NCBI GenBank assembly: GCA_037179385.1
Contig: CM074193.1
Location: 36,420,846-36,484,845 of the forward strand
Length of the DNA stretch: 64,000 nucleotides
Source of the DNA: Holothuria scabra
Taxonomy: Eukaryota > Echinodermata > Holothuroidea > Aspidochirotida > Holothuriidae
Direction of reading: 5' to 3'
The stretch's first letter is position 1. Every line of letters begins with the position of its first letter. Below are positions 48,537-60,700 of the stretch, one piece after another. The translations under genes and the position numbers were made by a program. The notes under the pieces are model-generated. The model was given only the letters and a program-made list of their open reading frames with translations, searched no databases and was not told the DNA's origin.

Positions 48537-51500
48537 GTGAGTGATGTATTGTTGCATGATTTATCAGCATGAACATAATTGAGTGTCAGAGGATTTTGAG
48601 GTGGTGGGGGCAAGCATTAATTATAATCAAACAATTATTTTTCCCAGGACTGTCAGATTAGTGTATTATAAATTGCTTCATGATTACAAAGAAGAATTTT
48701 GTTGTGGCTTAGGTAATTTTTATGTTTAAATCAGTGTAGCCATATTTGCTTACTAATGAAATTTCACACATTCCTACAATATCAAATTTCAAGAACAGAA
48801 AGACTTTCAATGAAAACAAAAGAAATCTGACACAATGTGTGCAACAAGGTTTTGGAGAACATAGTGTGGAATATTTTTGTATTTGTTTTGAGACCCAAGT
48901 GAAAAGCCACTGGAATGTGCCTTTTAGTTGAAATTCTTGGTATGTCATTCTGAACTTAAACCAGGGTTTAAGGCTTAATTATGGAGGGATCCATTTGCTG
49001 AGTTCTGTTAGCAATGACAGTGTTGTCCTTCTTTTGTTTTGGTATTTTACATGTAACTTCAAATTAAATTTTTTTTGGCCCATCCACATCAGGAGTACGG
49101 TTACTTCAGAAATTCTGTTAACAGCAAACCCTATGTACGTGATGATTTAGGCATTTGGGTGGTCAATTGACTAGTGTCTAATACCAAGTGCAACTCAGTG
49201 CTAGAATGACAGGGTTCGTAGCGATCCTTGAAAACCTTGAAAAGTCCTTGAATTTTTGTGAGCCTTGAAAAGTCCTTGAAATGTCCTTAAATTCAAAAAT
49301 GAGGTCATGAAGTCCTGAAAATGTCCTTGAAATAAAGTTTTGGACTGTACAATTTGTCTGTGTATGTTTTATTTCTTACAAGATTTCATAATTAATAGCC
49401 GTAATTTTGATCAATCAGGTTTGCTGAAATCTTTGCGGTGTTTGCTTGGGGCAGGGGTATCATTGCGGCATCATTGCGGCAGGCATAACCAGCTTCTTCC
49501 ATCGGAAGTACAGCCTATCATATTGTTAGTCCCTGCTTTGTGTGCATAACCATTTGGCAAATGTTAACCTTAGGTCCTTAATGTTACGAGATTACAACAG
49601 AACGTTATCCATGTACTGCAATATTGTATAGCGCAGTGATCGTACATAACATGTCAACTGATATGACAACTTTCACATTTGCATGATTTTGATGGTGCAG
49701 GAAATCCATAGAACTCTGAATTAATTGGGGGGGGGGGAATTAAATGCCTGCATGAGCTGTAACTCATCCCAACATAAACGAAATTCATGTCAACTTAGTC
49801 GAAAAGAAAGCACATTTATATCCCGGCGACTGGAATATTGGGCCTTCAGTGTCTTTATTAAGCTTGGCCAATAGTGCTAGCCGCCGCGTTCGGTATGGGT
49901 ACCGTAAGACCAGTACGTTGTGCAATAAAAACTGAGGCCGAACGTACGTATACGGTACTAGGTTCAAACAGCATGGGAATGATCGTTTGATGAAGTTTTC
50001 CGCTATAACCTGGTAGTATTACTTGGAATTCGATTTAGAAGTGTATTCAAGGTGCTTTCCTTGCTGTCTCGCAGAAAGGGCAGCGTAATTTCATGTACAA
50101 ACTGTTCTGCACAAAACACATAGGACAGATTATCTAGCTGCTGTGTTTTGCCGTTTTTTTTTCAAATCCACAAGCTTTGCATACATATCTGTGCACGTTT
50201 TGTACACTTAGCACCTAGAAACTTGTGAAGTTCGGTGGTTATTATCTTGCATAAATTAAGTCATTCCCAGCATTCCTTCCGTAATGTTATTTACAGTAGG
50301 ACTTAAGCAGTGTTGACGTCATTGCAAACGAAAACAGTCACGCACGTGGTCTCTTGCAGCAAACCTCTTGGCCCACGCATGCACTAGACTTACGTGCGTG
50401 TCCGTTTTTACCGCCAAATAAGGCATCATATTTTGTTCGGTGACATCATATGCATAAGATCCATTGCAAAATTTAAAATGGCCCATGGTTCGTGATTGGT
50501 TCAATTGCGTTGATTCTAGGCAGCCAATCACAACTCGCGCCTTCGCCTATGTGATTTTGTGTGTGAAAATATTCGGTCTCGAGACAAATTTTCCCGTTGA
50601 GTTTGTGTTACGACGATCGCGCTTGTAATGGCGGCCAGCAAAGCCGGGCAAGCGTGCTAAATTCATATAGGAACGGCATCACAAATCCCTGCGTATGTGA
50701 ATTTTTCGGGGATCGGACTTACGTGCATTTCAGTTGCAGATTCTTTTTAAACAAGCCGGAAATTTTGGAGGAGAACTGCTAAAAATATACCCATCTTTAC
50801 TGTTAACGCGGAGCTCGAAACTGCGAGTAGCTACCCGAAAATTTGGCCACAACAACGAGAGAGACAATAGTTTAAGGTCACGGGATCAATGACCTACGGA
50901 AGCTGATGCGGGGCGTGCTACGTCCGCGTTTCCGCCCACTCCCGAGTCTCGCAAATATGCCCCGATCGGAGCACAACGGTAAAGGGTTAATGCCATCCCT
51001 GGCAACTGGAAGTCACCCACCTATAGATAAACAAAGAGAAAATATTCTTCAGCTAACAGAAGCGAACGATCTTTCAGCTCCAGTGATGGGGAAATCAGAG
51101 AAATAAAAGCGACTGTTGCTTGGATTGTAGTTTTGTGACTGCATTGATCAAGTTTTGTTAATTCAAAGGATTTGTCCATCTAAATATTTCTGTGCAAATG
51201 ATAATAACATTATTTTTTGTGTGTACCCTTGTAAAAGAAATATATCAGATTGGAAAGTGAAGTATCTAAATATAAGTCAGTCTGCAGTACCTTTAATACT
51301 TACATTTTTTTTTGCAGTTGATCTGAAGAGGAAGAAGGTGGGTTCTCATGAAGGTACACTTGGAAGTCAAACTTTAGATGGTCGTAGGTCTAAAAATGAT
51401 CTCATTCCAGTAAAGCAAGTTAACAAATTAGGCAAGCAGAAACTGAAAGGCACTAGTCATGCAGTAAGAACTCAAAAAGGAAATATAATTAAGGCAGGTA

Positions 51501-51615
51501 AAAAAGTCAAAGGTCAAGCTAAAAAAGTGCAATCACAAGATGACGCCGAAGAGAAAGAGGAGGAAGATGAAGATGAAAGTGTCATGAACAAAGAAAAGAC
51601 AATAGATGACAATAG

Positions 51616-51712
<97 letters not shown>

Positions 51713-54700
51713 AGTGAAAGTGACACAAGTGATGATGGTGATGATGAAGAGGAGGAGGAGGAGGAGGAGAAAAACAATAAAATCAAAGATAAACTTGGAA
51801 ATAAAATGCAAGGAATTGACCAAAGTAGTGATGAAGATGATGATAGTGAGGATGGTGAAGATGATAGTGATGATAGTGAAAATGAAAATAGTGATATAGA
51901 AGGGAAGGAGCAAGCCAAGTCATTGGCAAAGCACAAAAGGACAAAATTAGAAAAAGGCCATAAGGTCAGGACAATGGAAGAGAAACGAGATTTAAAAGGT
52001 AAAAGTGAGGATGATGATGAGGGTGGTGATGATGAGAACAAGGAAGAAGTTAAAGAAGAGCAAGCAAAAGAGGCAGGGACCAAGGAAGGTGATACAGGAG
52101 AGGACAGTGTTAAAGCAGGAGAGGAAGTCAAAGTTTCCTTGGATGAAGCCCAAAAAGGTCTGCTGACATCTTGCTTAAAACTATTAAAAAGTTCAGTTCC
52201 AAAAGTTTAGTTAGTCCTGAAGAAAATTGAGAGAAATTATTGTAGTATATGAAGTCATTTGGAAAGTTCCCACCAGATTTTGTTCTTTTATTTATTTTAT
52301 CATTTTTTTTTTGGGGGGGGGGGGGGCAGAAGAGGGGGGCTGTCCTGAAAGATTGGCCTCTGACAATTAGAGTGAAAGTGTTTGTTTGGGGGGGCAGGAG
52401 AGGGGGGCTGTCCTGAAAGATTGGCCTCTGACAATTAGAGTGAAAGTGTTTGTGTCAATGCTAGCCATATCCATAATGACGCCTACGTGTGGGTGGCTTA
52501 GTTGCTAAATATTTCTAATCCCTAGCCCATTCATGAAATGGACCTCATACCACACTGCCTGAAACAAGTTGCTAGAGTTTATTGCACCCAAGTTCTTTTC
52601 TGAAAGACAAGCATCAGGGGCCACAGAGCGGAAGTGGAGGGCAGGGGGACTAGCAATGTAACATGCCTCACAATGCCTACAGCAGAAAAAGTGAGGCTAA
52701 AGGCCCCACCTTCTCCCCGAATTTCTGGGGTCCATGGGCATCCAAATTAATTCCATATCCTAGGTACCCAAGTGCAGGTCGAGAGGACCCATTGTTCATA
52801 AATAGAAGGGTAGATGTCCAGGTGTACTTTTGTCAGTCTTAATACTACATAAAACAACGCTAACAACATGATTGTCATCAGTTAGTTAGATAAGATTAAA
52901 ATACACACCAACATGAATGTGTTATATAGTGTCATACTGTTTAAATACTGTTCAAATCATCCTGTTTTAATAGTCCCCCCTTACGACAGGCAGGGAATAC
53001 CGTGGACATATTCTACAACCCCCAACCCACAGGGGAATGATTGTCATCAGAGGACACTAAGAGGTTAACTTTCATTTGTTGCAGGTACAAATGCAATATT
53101 GACAAAGTCGACCTTCTCATCATTAGCTGGAAGAGTGTGTGACGATACCCTCAAGGCCATTGCTAAAATGGGTTTCACATACATGACTGAAATCCAGGAG
53201 AAAACTATCTCACCTCTCCTTGAGGGAAGGTAAGAAAATTTGCATGTTCCCCTTAATTTTTTTTACTCCTTCTTAAATTTTGAGGCGTGCTAGTGAGGTT
53301 GCACACTGTCACCCACCTCAAATCACTGTGAGCAGGGTGATTTTTTGCGCACCTTAATTAAGATGGGAGCTCATATAAATCTATTACAGTTTAATAAAAC
53401 AACACATTAACTTCACACCTTAATTTCCGGAGGAGTGTGATTTGCAGCATACCTGGTTTATCTAAAACTCAAGGCCTGTTTTAGACTAAGATTGGGATTA
53501 CTTCCAAGTTGAAAGAAACAACACACAGTATTGGTACTACTTTCATCAGACTGACAACATGGTGAAGTGGTTAGATTGTTAGAACATCCAACTTGCAGTC
53601 AGGAGGTCTGAAGTTTGACTCCTGGCCAGGTCAGTTAGAGTTTTAAAGCCCAGTTTCCAACCTATTGGTTCAAGTCGAGCCGGCCATGGCCTTTTTTCCA
53701 GTTGTGGCTCTGTGGCTTGTTTTCTCTACTCCATATCTAATGCAAAGCATCACACACAACGGTAGTAGGTTCCGTCTTTGGTATGACTCAACTTTGGAAT
53801 TGAACCTGGGCCATCCGTGTGAGAGGCCAATGCTCTACCATTGTACCAGACACATAGGTCCCTGTTCAGGTCAAACTGAAGACTTTAAACGTGGAACTTA
53901 CTACCATTGTGCTTGGTGCTGCAGTATAAGTAATGGAGTAGGGAAACAAGCTAGTGAGTCACAACTGGGAAAAAGTCCATAGCTGGTCAGACTTAAACCA
54001 GTGGTTAGAAACTGAGGTGTAAAAACTCCATCTAACTACCTAATTTTATCCATCAGAACCAGAAAAAGAAATTCCCCTTTTCCGTTTGCTTGAATCAAGT
54101 TTGTAAAGAATGGGTTTATAAAACTTGTGTGCAGGGTATTGATTAATTGATTGATAAATTGATTGGTCTTGCTGCCATTGCTCTTGTTGCTGCAGTATCA
54201 GCAATGGAGGGAAAACAAGCAAGTGAACCACAACTGAAAAAAGGCCATGGCCAGCATGACTTTAACCAACTGTTCAAAAACTAAGCTGTAAAAACTCCAT
54301 CTGACTAATTGTCTCCATCAGAGCCAGATACAAAATTTTTTTTCCATTAACTTGAATCAAGTTTGTACAGAATGGGTTTATAGAACTTATGTCCAGGAAA
54401 TTGATTGATAAACTGATTGGTTGACTGATAAAATGATTGATTGATTTATTGAATAAAAAATTTGATATAGTTGATTGATTGTTAGATAGACAAAGCAGAA
54501 AATGTGGCAGTATCATACAGTATGAAAGTTTGGGGGATTGATGGATTGATGGAATTATTGATTGACTTGATTGATTGATTGATTCCCTCATTCATTCATT
54601 GAGAGACAAAGCAGAAACATGGCAGTACCATACAGTGCAAAAGTTTAAGGAGTATACTTCATGATTCCAAATTTTTTCATTTTAGGTGCCATGGTGATGA

Positions 54701-57700
54701 ATTATTGTCTCTGTCTAATAAATTAGCTCTTCTACTTTCATTTTTCTAGGGATGTGTTGGCATCTGCAAAGACAGGAAGTGGCAAGACATTAGCTTTTCT
54801 CATCCCTGCAATAGAGCTCATTCATAATCTGAAATTCATGCCAAGGAATGGTATGTTTAATTTTGTCCTTTCCATTTCAAACTAAATTACGTGAACATGT
54901 ATGTTATGTACAGATTTTATATAAAAGGGATTTCTGAAGGACTGCCTGCACATACCATCCTGCCAACATCAACTCTCAAATATAAGCCCTTTCCTTGAAT
55001 GTCAAAGCCGAGATCATCCGTGGATGCTGAACGTACTGTGTTCTGTAGTACATAAGTACATAAGCAGAAGTTTTGTACAGGAAATTATGTTAGGAGGCAA
55101 TGTGATTGTATGGATGTGAAAAAAAGATTCCAGATTTGCCAGTGGGGTGGAGGGGGAGGGGGAAGGAATGATTTTCTGAGATTTATATACCCATTATTCA
55201 AATGCAGAACCTAAATAGAATATTACATCATGAAAAATAATTGCTTTTATAGTTAACTTTTAGTTTTATGTACATTACTTTCCTCGTTACCAGGGACTGG
55301 CGTACTTGTCATATCCCCTACCCGTGAGTTGTGCATGCAGATCTATGGTGTACTGAAGGAGGTCATGCAGCACCACTACCATACCTTTGGTATTGTCATG
55401 GGGGGTACCCATCGAGGAACAGAAGCTAAGAAATTAGGAAATGGGATTAATATCCTTGTGGCAACCCCTGGCAGATTACTGGACCATATGCAGGTGTGTT
55501 GATTTGACAATAAGTGTTCTTGTTTGTATTTATAAAAACAAGTAAAAATCAAGATTCTCTGTGTTTCCTTAGCATGACACTGTGACACCATTTCTGCATA
55601 TATTATAAGTTACAAGGCATACTAATATTTCATAATTGACATGCATGTTTTCCACAATGAAGCACCCATTGCGACTACTGCAAACTACAAGGTAATTTAT
55701 GGAACATTAGTGGTACAGCAATGATAAAAAATACCATACTTTCCCATTCAATGTGTCATCCTCTTGGGATGTCCAGTAACTTCTCCACAGCACTGGCAGG
55801 TGCCAAGTGTAAAGTATGTTTGCGTGGTACAGTTATGGACATATAAATGCACATCACAATATAGCAATATTTTCATTGTGCATTTTTCTTGAAATATTGC
55901 ACAGAAGACTGACCTGTCTTTGGCTTAAAGGTAATAAGGTATTTAGTACATATCGGACCTGTACACCAAATGTCAGGCCTTGAATTTTGAGGCCTGCAGG
56001 TGTGATTGTATACCATCACTCACTTCAAATCACTGTGAAGAGTTTAATTTTCTGCATACCTAGGTGAAGAATGGGAGCTCATATAAATATATTTAAGTTT
56101 AGTAAATCAGCACACTTACTATTTTCTTGAGAAGAGTGATTTGTATTACACCGGGAAGTTCTAAAACTTGAGTCTTGAAATGTATGAGTGTAATGACCTT
56201 AAAGAGGCTCATTGAGTTGATATTGATAACTAAATGAGAGTCTAAAAGGATCACTATCACATAACAATGCTTATAGTTAGCATAACAAGTCAAATTTCAA
56301 GTCCAGAAGTCGCAGAAAACGCTTAAATTTTGAATTTTCTTGTGTCCTGACTTGTAACGGTTTTGTACGTAATTTGAAAAAGTGTCTGGTCACAAATTTT
56401 TTAAAACCAATTTGAACCGTTAAGCACTCACTCATTAAACAGTTATTTGTGTGTAGGGTAAAGGGATTGTCTTAGATAGACCATTTGTCATTGGTATGTG
56501 AGGAAAACTAAATAGGTTTGGAAAATTTTGTTGAATTTCATGAACCAGCTCAATGAGCCGCTTTAAATGTGATGACCAGAATGAAGTATTGAAAATTTGT
56601 TTTGTAAAGTGTGAGAATTTGGTTACATGATCATAAAGTTTGATCTCTATGTAGAGAATTTAAATGTTAATGCATGTTTATTCAAAATGTTTAATATAAT
56701 AAAAATAATTGGGGCATTGTGAAAAATTAAAGAGAACTTGATCTTTTCCTCCTTTTTTCTTCATTTTTGAGCAGAACACCCCAGAGTTTCTCTTCAAAAA
56801 CCTGCAGTGTTTGGTAATTGACGAAGCTGACCGCATTCTTGATATTGGGTTTGAAGAAGATATGAAACAGATAGTTAAGCTTTTACCCAGTAAGACATAA
56901 TGTTATTTCACTTTAAAATTAGCAAAGTAGAGTTCTTCTTTAGATAAATTGCTTTAGAGAATCCATTGACAGTATTTTCCCTCCAAAATTTTGCAACTTT
57001 CTGGGAGTTACTGGTTGGGCTACCTTGAATATACAGTATTTAAGTTCTGATACATCATGAAAGAAAGTCAAGAAATTTGTGACATTTGGCTGTTGTGTCA
57101 GTATTATTTTAAGGTGACTCCTTTTTGGCTTCATGTTATGACACTACCCGTAAAATTCTGTCCCTGAATTTGGTTAGAACAATCAGACTTGCAGAAGGGA
57201 GGTCAAGAGTTTGAGTCCTGGCCGGGTCATTCTGAAGACTCGAAAAATGGGACGTACTGCCTTTGTGCTTGGTGCTCAGCATAAGCAATAGAGTAGGGAA
57301 AACAAGCCAGTGAGCCACATCTGGAAAAAGGTGTGGCTGGCTCAACTTGTTTTCCCTATTTAATCGCTTATGCTAATTACTAAGGATAATGGCAGTAGGT
57401 TCCAATGTTTAAAGTCTTCAGTATGACCTGACCGGGAGTTAAACTCTTGAAACTTGAAAACTACACTTGATACTTTGTGGAATAGTGAGATGGGTCCTCG
57501 GTGTCATAAGTCTGCCTCTAAAATCTGTGTATCACCTTCTGTGTGCAAATGATGATAACTTCACGACGGTCTTCTGACTCCCATGATGATTGTGATGTTA
57601 CTGATGCACTTCAGGACTGCTATTTGAGAATTAAGTGGTATTGGGATGGAATAGGGAAATATTGGCTAACTGTTCACTATTGAAGAAAAGCTTTTACAAA

Positions 57701-60700
57701 AATTCATCATGCAATTACTCATAAAGAAGCTTTTAAATTTATTTTTTCAGTAATCTTACTAATGTGACTCTTCAAAATAACTGATTGTTGTTACTTCTCA
57801 CCAGAAACAAACTGTTAAAAAAAGTTTGCCCCTAAGTGAAACTTAAATTTTTGAATCAGATTGTGGTGTGCAACTGTGCATTCCTTCAGATTACCTGTTG
57901 TTCAGTTTTTGTATAGAAAAAGGAAAGGGAGATTTGGGGGAGAGTATAAGAGGGGAGAGATGGGAGAATCTATAACTCATGGAATAGTTTAGTATTCAAA
58001 TTTTGCATAGCTGTTAGAATTTCTTCCTTCTTTAGTAAACAATCACTGAAAACTGTATAGTTATCTGCCTAAAAAAGTGTTACACATTTTTGCATCTGTG
58101 TAGCAATTTGCCCAGTTGCATATCAAACTGTGATGCAATACTCAGTAAATTATTCCCTGTTACCGGGTAGTGTGGGCAGAAAATACATAAGCAACTTGAT
58201 AATAACTGACAGTTAGATGAATGACACTACCCTTAGCCTAAAGTTGACTATCAAGTTAAGTTTAAAATGTGGAATTTCACACTCACATGTACACATTTTG
58301 TATTTATTTGTAGAGAAAAGGCAGACAATGCTGTTTTCAGCAACACAGACACGAAAGACGGAAGACCTAGCTAGGATATCATTGAAAAAGGAACCAGTGT
58401 ATATAGGGGTTGATGATGAAAAGAAGGTTGCCACAGTAAATGGTCTTGAACAGGTGAGAGTAAAGTTTGGGTAGAAACAGGAAGGAGAAAGGGCTGATAA
58501 TATAAGGACGAATCCGATTAATGCTTGTTTTTAGTGACTGTAGGCAGCCATTAGTGGGGTCCATCAGCCTTTTATGGTCTTTCTTATTGTCTATGTGAAT
58601 TTCAAATCCCCATATTCAGTCAAGTTGAGAAAATCAAGATACACTTCAGTGTACAACCATCCATGGAACAGGTAAGGAAGGAAATTTATAGATAAAAGGT
58701 GATGGACCCCAGTAATGGCCGACTTAAAATCAGACCATCACAATCTGTCCAGATTCGTCTATATGGAACCATGTAAGGAGGTTGAAAGGTCATAGGAGAT
58801 TAGAAGTCTTTACTGTCCGGGACTTATCACAAAACTCACATTCATGTGTGGAATTAATATTAGTATAATGCTTCTAGGGGGTCAAAAAAAAGAGTTCAGT
58901 AATTCCGGGGGTGGGGGGTGGCATGCATGTGCTGACTTCCTCCAAATCATTGGGATGAACACAATACTCTTGCACCTGCAACATGTCGTTCCAAAATTTG
59001 AGTTTACTTGAAATTTTTGTTGCATCATTCTCTCTTAATCTTTCTGTAGTATAGTGTAGTTTTGCTTAGTGGGCTGTGTCTAAATTTTTCATTTTGGTGT
59101 AAAAAGTTGCAGTTTATTCTGTTGTAAAGTAGGGCCAAGACCTGTTTTCGTCTGGTTTGGCCAGACACTCTGCTTCATTCTTTGTTTTCTGCACAGAAAC
59201 GATTATTTGTTGAGCCTGGGTTTGTGTGGTCCACAGTCTCATATGGCAAGGAATTGTGGAACTTTCTTATTGCAGAAAGGTTTTTCTCTTTTCGCCAATG
59301 AGTTTTGACTGTGGGTCATAACTTGCAATGGGTATTTGACTGTCATAATTGTTTCCAGAGCGTATTTGATGCCCAATAAAAATTTTCACTTTGGGCTTGG
59401 TTTTTCCCTGCCCCTGAAAATTTTTGCCACCCCCCCAACAGTATCCTTTTCCCCTAGTTTTCCCCCTCCCCCAGTTTTGACATTCAGGCACCACTACTGC
59501 AGCTGGGGATGGCATATGAATTGTTTTACCTGTCAAACATGTGTATGTGATGATAACTTCACGACGGTCTTCTTAGTCGAATGATGATTGTGATGTTACT
59601 GATGCACTTGAACGGAGTTGAGATTTTACAGTACATAATTATGTGTGACAAAATTGACAGTTATTTAAAGAGATTTGCCTGTGAATCGAGACTAAATTGC
59701 TAACTTCAACAACTGTAGTGAACTTCTCTGTCTTAGATAGCTTCTTCTGTAAAAACAAGACACATAATTACCCAATTAAAAAGAACAAACAAAAGGAATC
59801 TGAGACAAAATGCCCACATGACATAACTTCTGTGACCTTGATGAGAACTTAGGGTGATTTTCTGCTCACATTCTCTTTATTTATCATTCACAGGGTTTTG
59901 TGTTCTGTCCCTCGGAGAAGCGTTTTCTTCTGCTCTTTACATTTTTGAAGAAAAATCGAGAAAAGAAGGTGATGGTATTCATGTCATCTTGTATGTCAGT
60001 GAAGTATCATGCAGAATTGCTAAACTACATTGACTTACCTGTAGCCAGTATCCATGTGAGTAATCTTTCACCATTTAATTAATCCCCCCCCTTGTTGTCA
60101 TTTTCCATATCTCTGTTCTTTCTCTGAATCAAACACTTTGGGCTGCATCCGTCTTGCAGCTGGGAAGTCCGGAGTTTGATTACTGGCTGGAGAATTTGGG
60201 AGACTTTAAAAATGGAATGTACTCCATTGTGCTTGGTGCTCAGCATAATCAATAGAATAGGGACAACAAACCACAAGGAGCTATGACTGTGGCAAGCCAG
60301 ACTTAAACCATTTGGTTAGACACTAAGTTGAAAAGCCTCATTTAACTCTACTCTGTTTCAGTGCTTTGTTTGAATTTTATTCTTTAGCACCATTTATGTC
60401 CCATTTCCCTGTCATGTTAATTAGGCTTGTGTGGTATAATTTACATTTCTATCGTAAATGATGACATGTCATGGAAACGTTAATGATGATACCAGGTTGC
60501 TATAATAGAAATTCAGATGATTGCATTTTCCCTTTTAATATGGCTTGTGCAGTTAAAGGCTTTGTGTTGTCTGAAATTATTCATCACTCAGTAATTGCAT
60601 GAAGTCATGATATTATTTCCATATTTTGATCATGAAAAAGTTCATGAAAAAGTCTGGGAATGTTATTGCCCACGATGCACAGAAGACTCGTGCATGCTTT

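Noticed and set aside
50906..51106. 66-codon frame in DDX18 intron 1
   Set aside because: Somewhat hydrophilic and gag-like in feel, but too short and without a zinc knuckle or other signature.
51514..52131. Minus-strand Ser-rich open frame opposite DDX18 exon 2
   Set aside because: It is the complement of the acidic GAT-rich coding sequence and has no domain or splice context.
60453..60530. Possible further C/D snoRNA (two TGATGA words)
   Set aside because: No CTGA D box at a suitable distance and no terminal stem.
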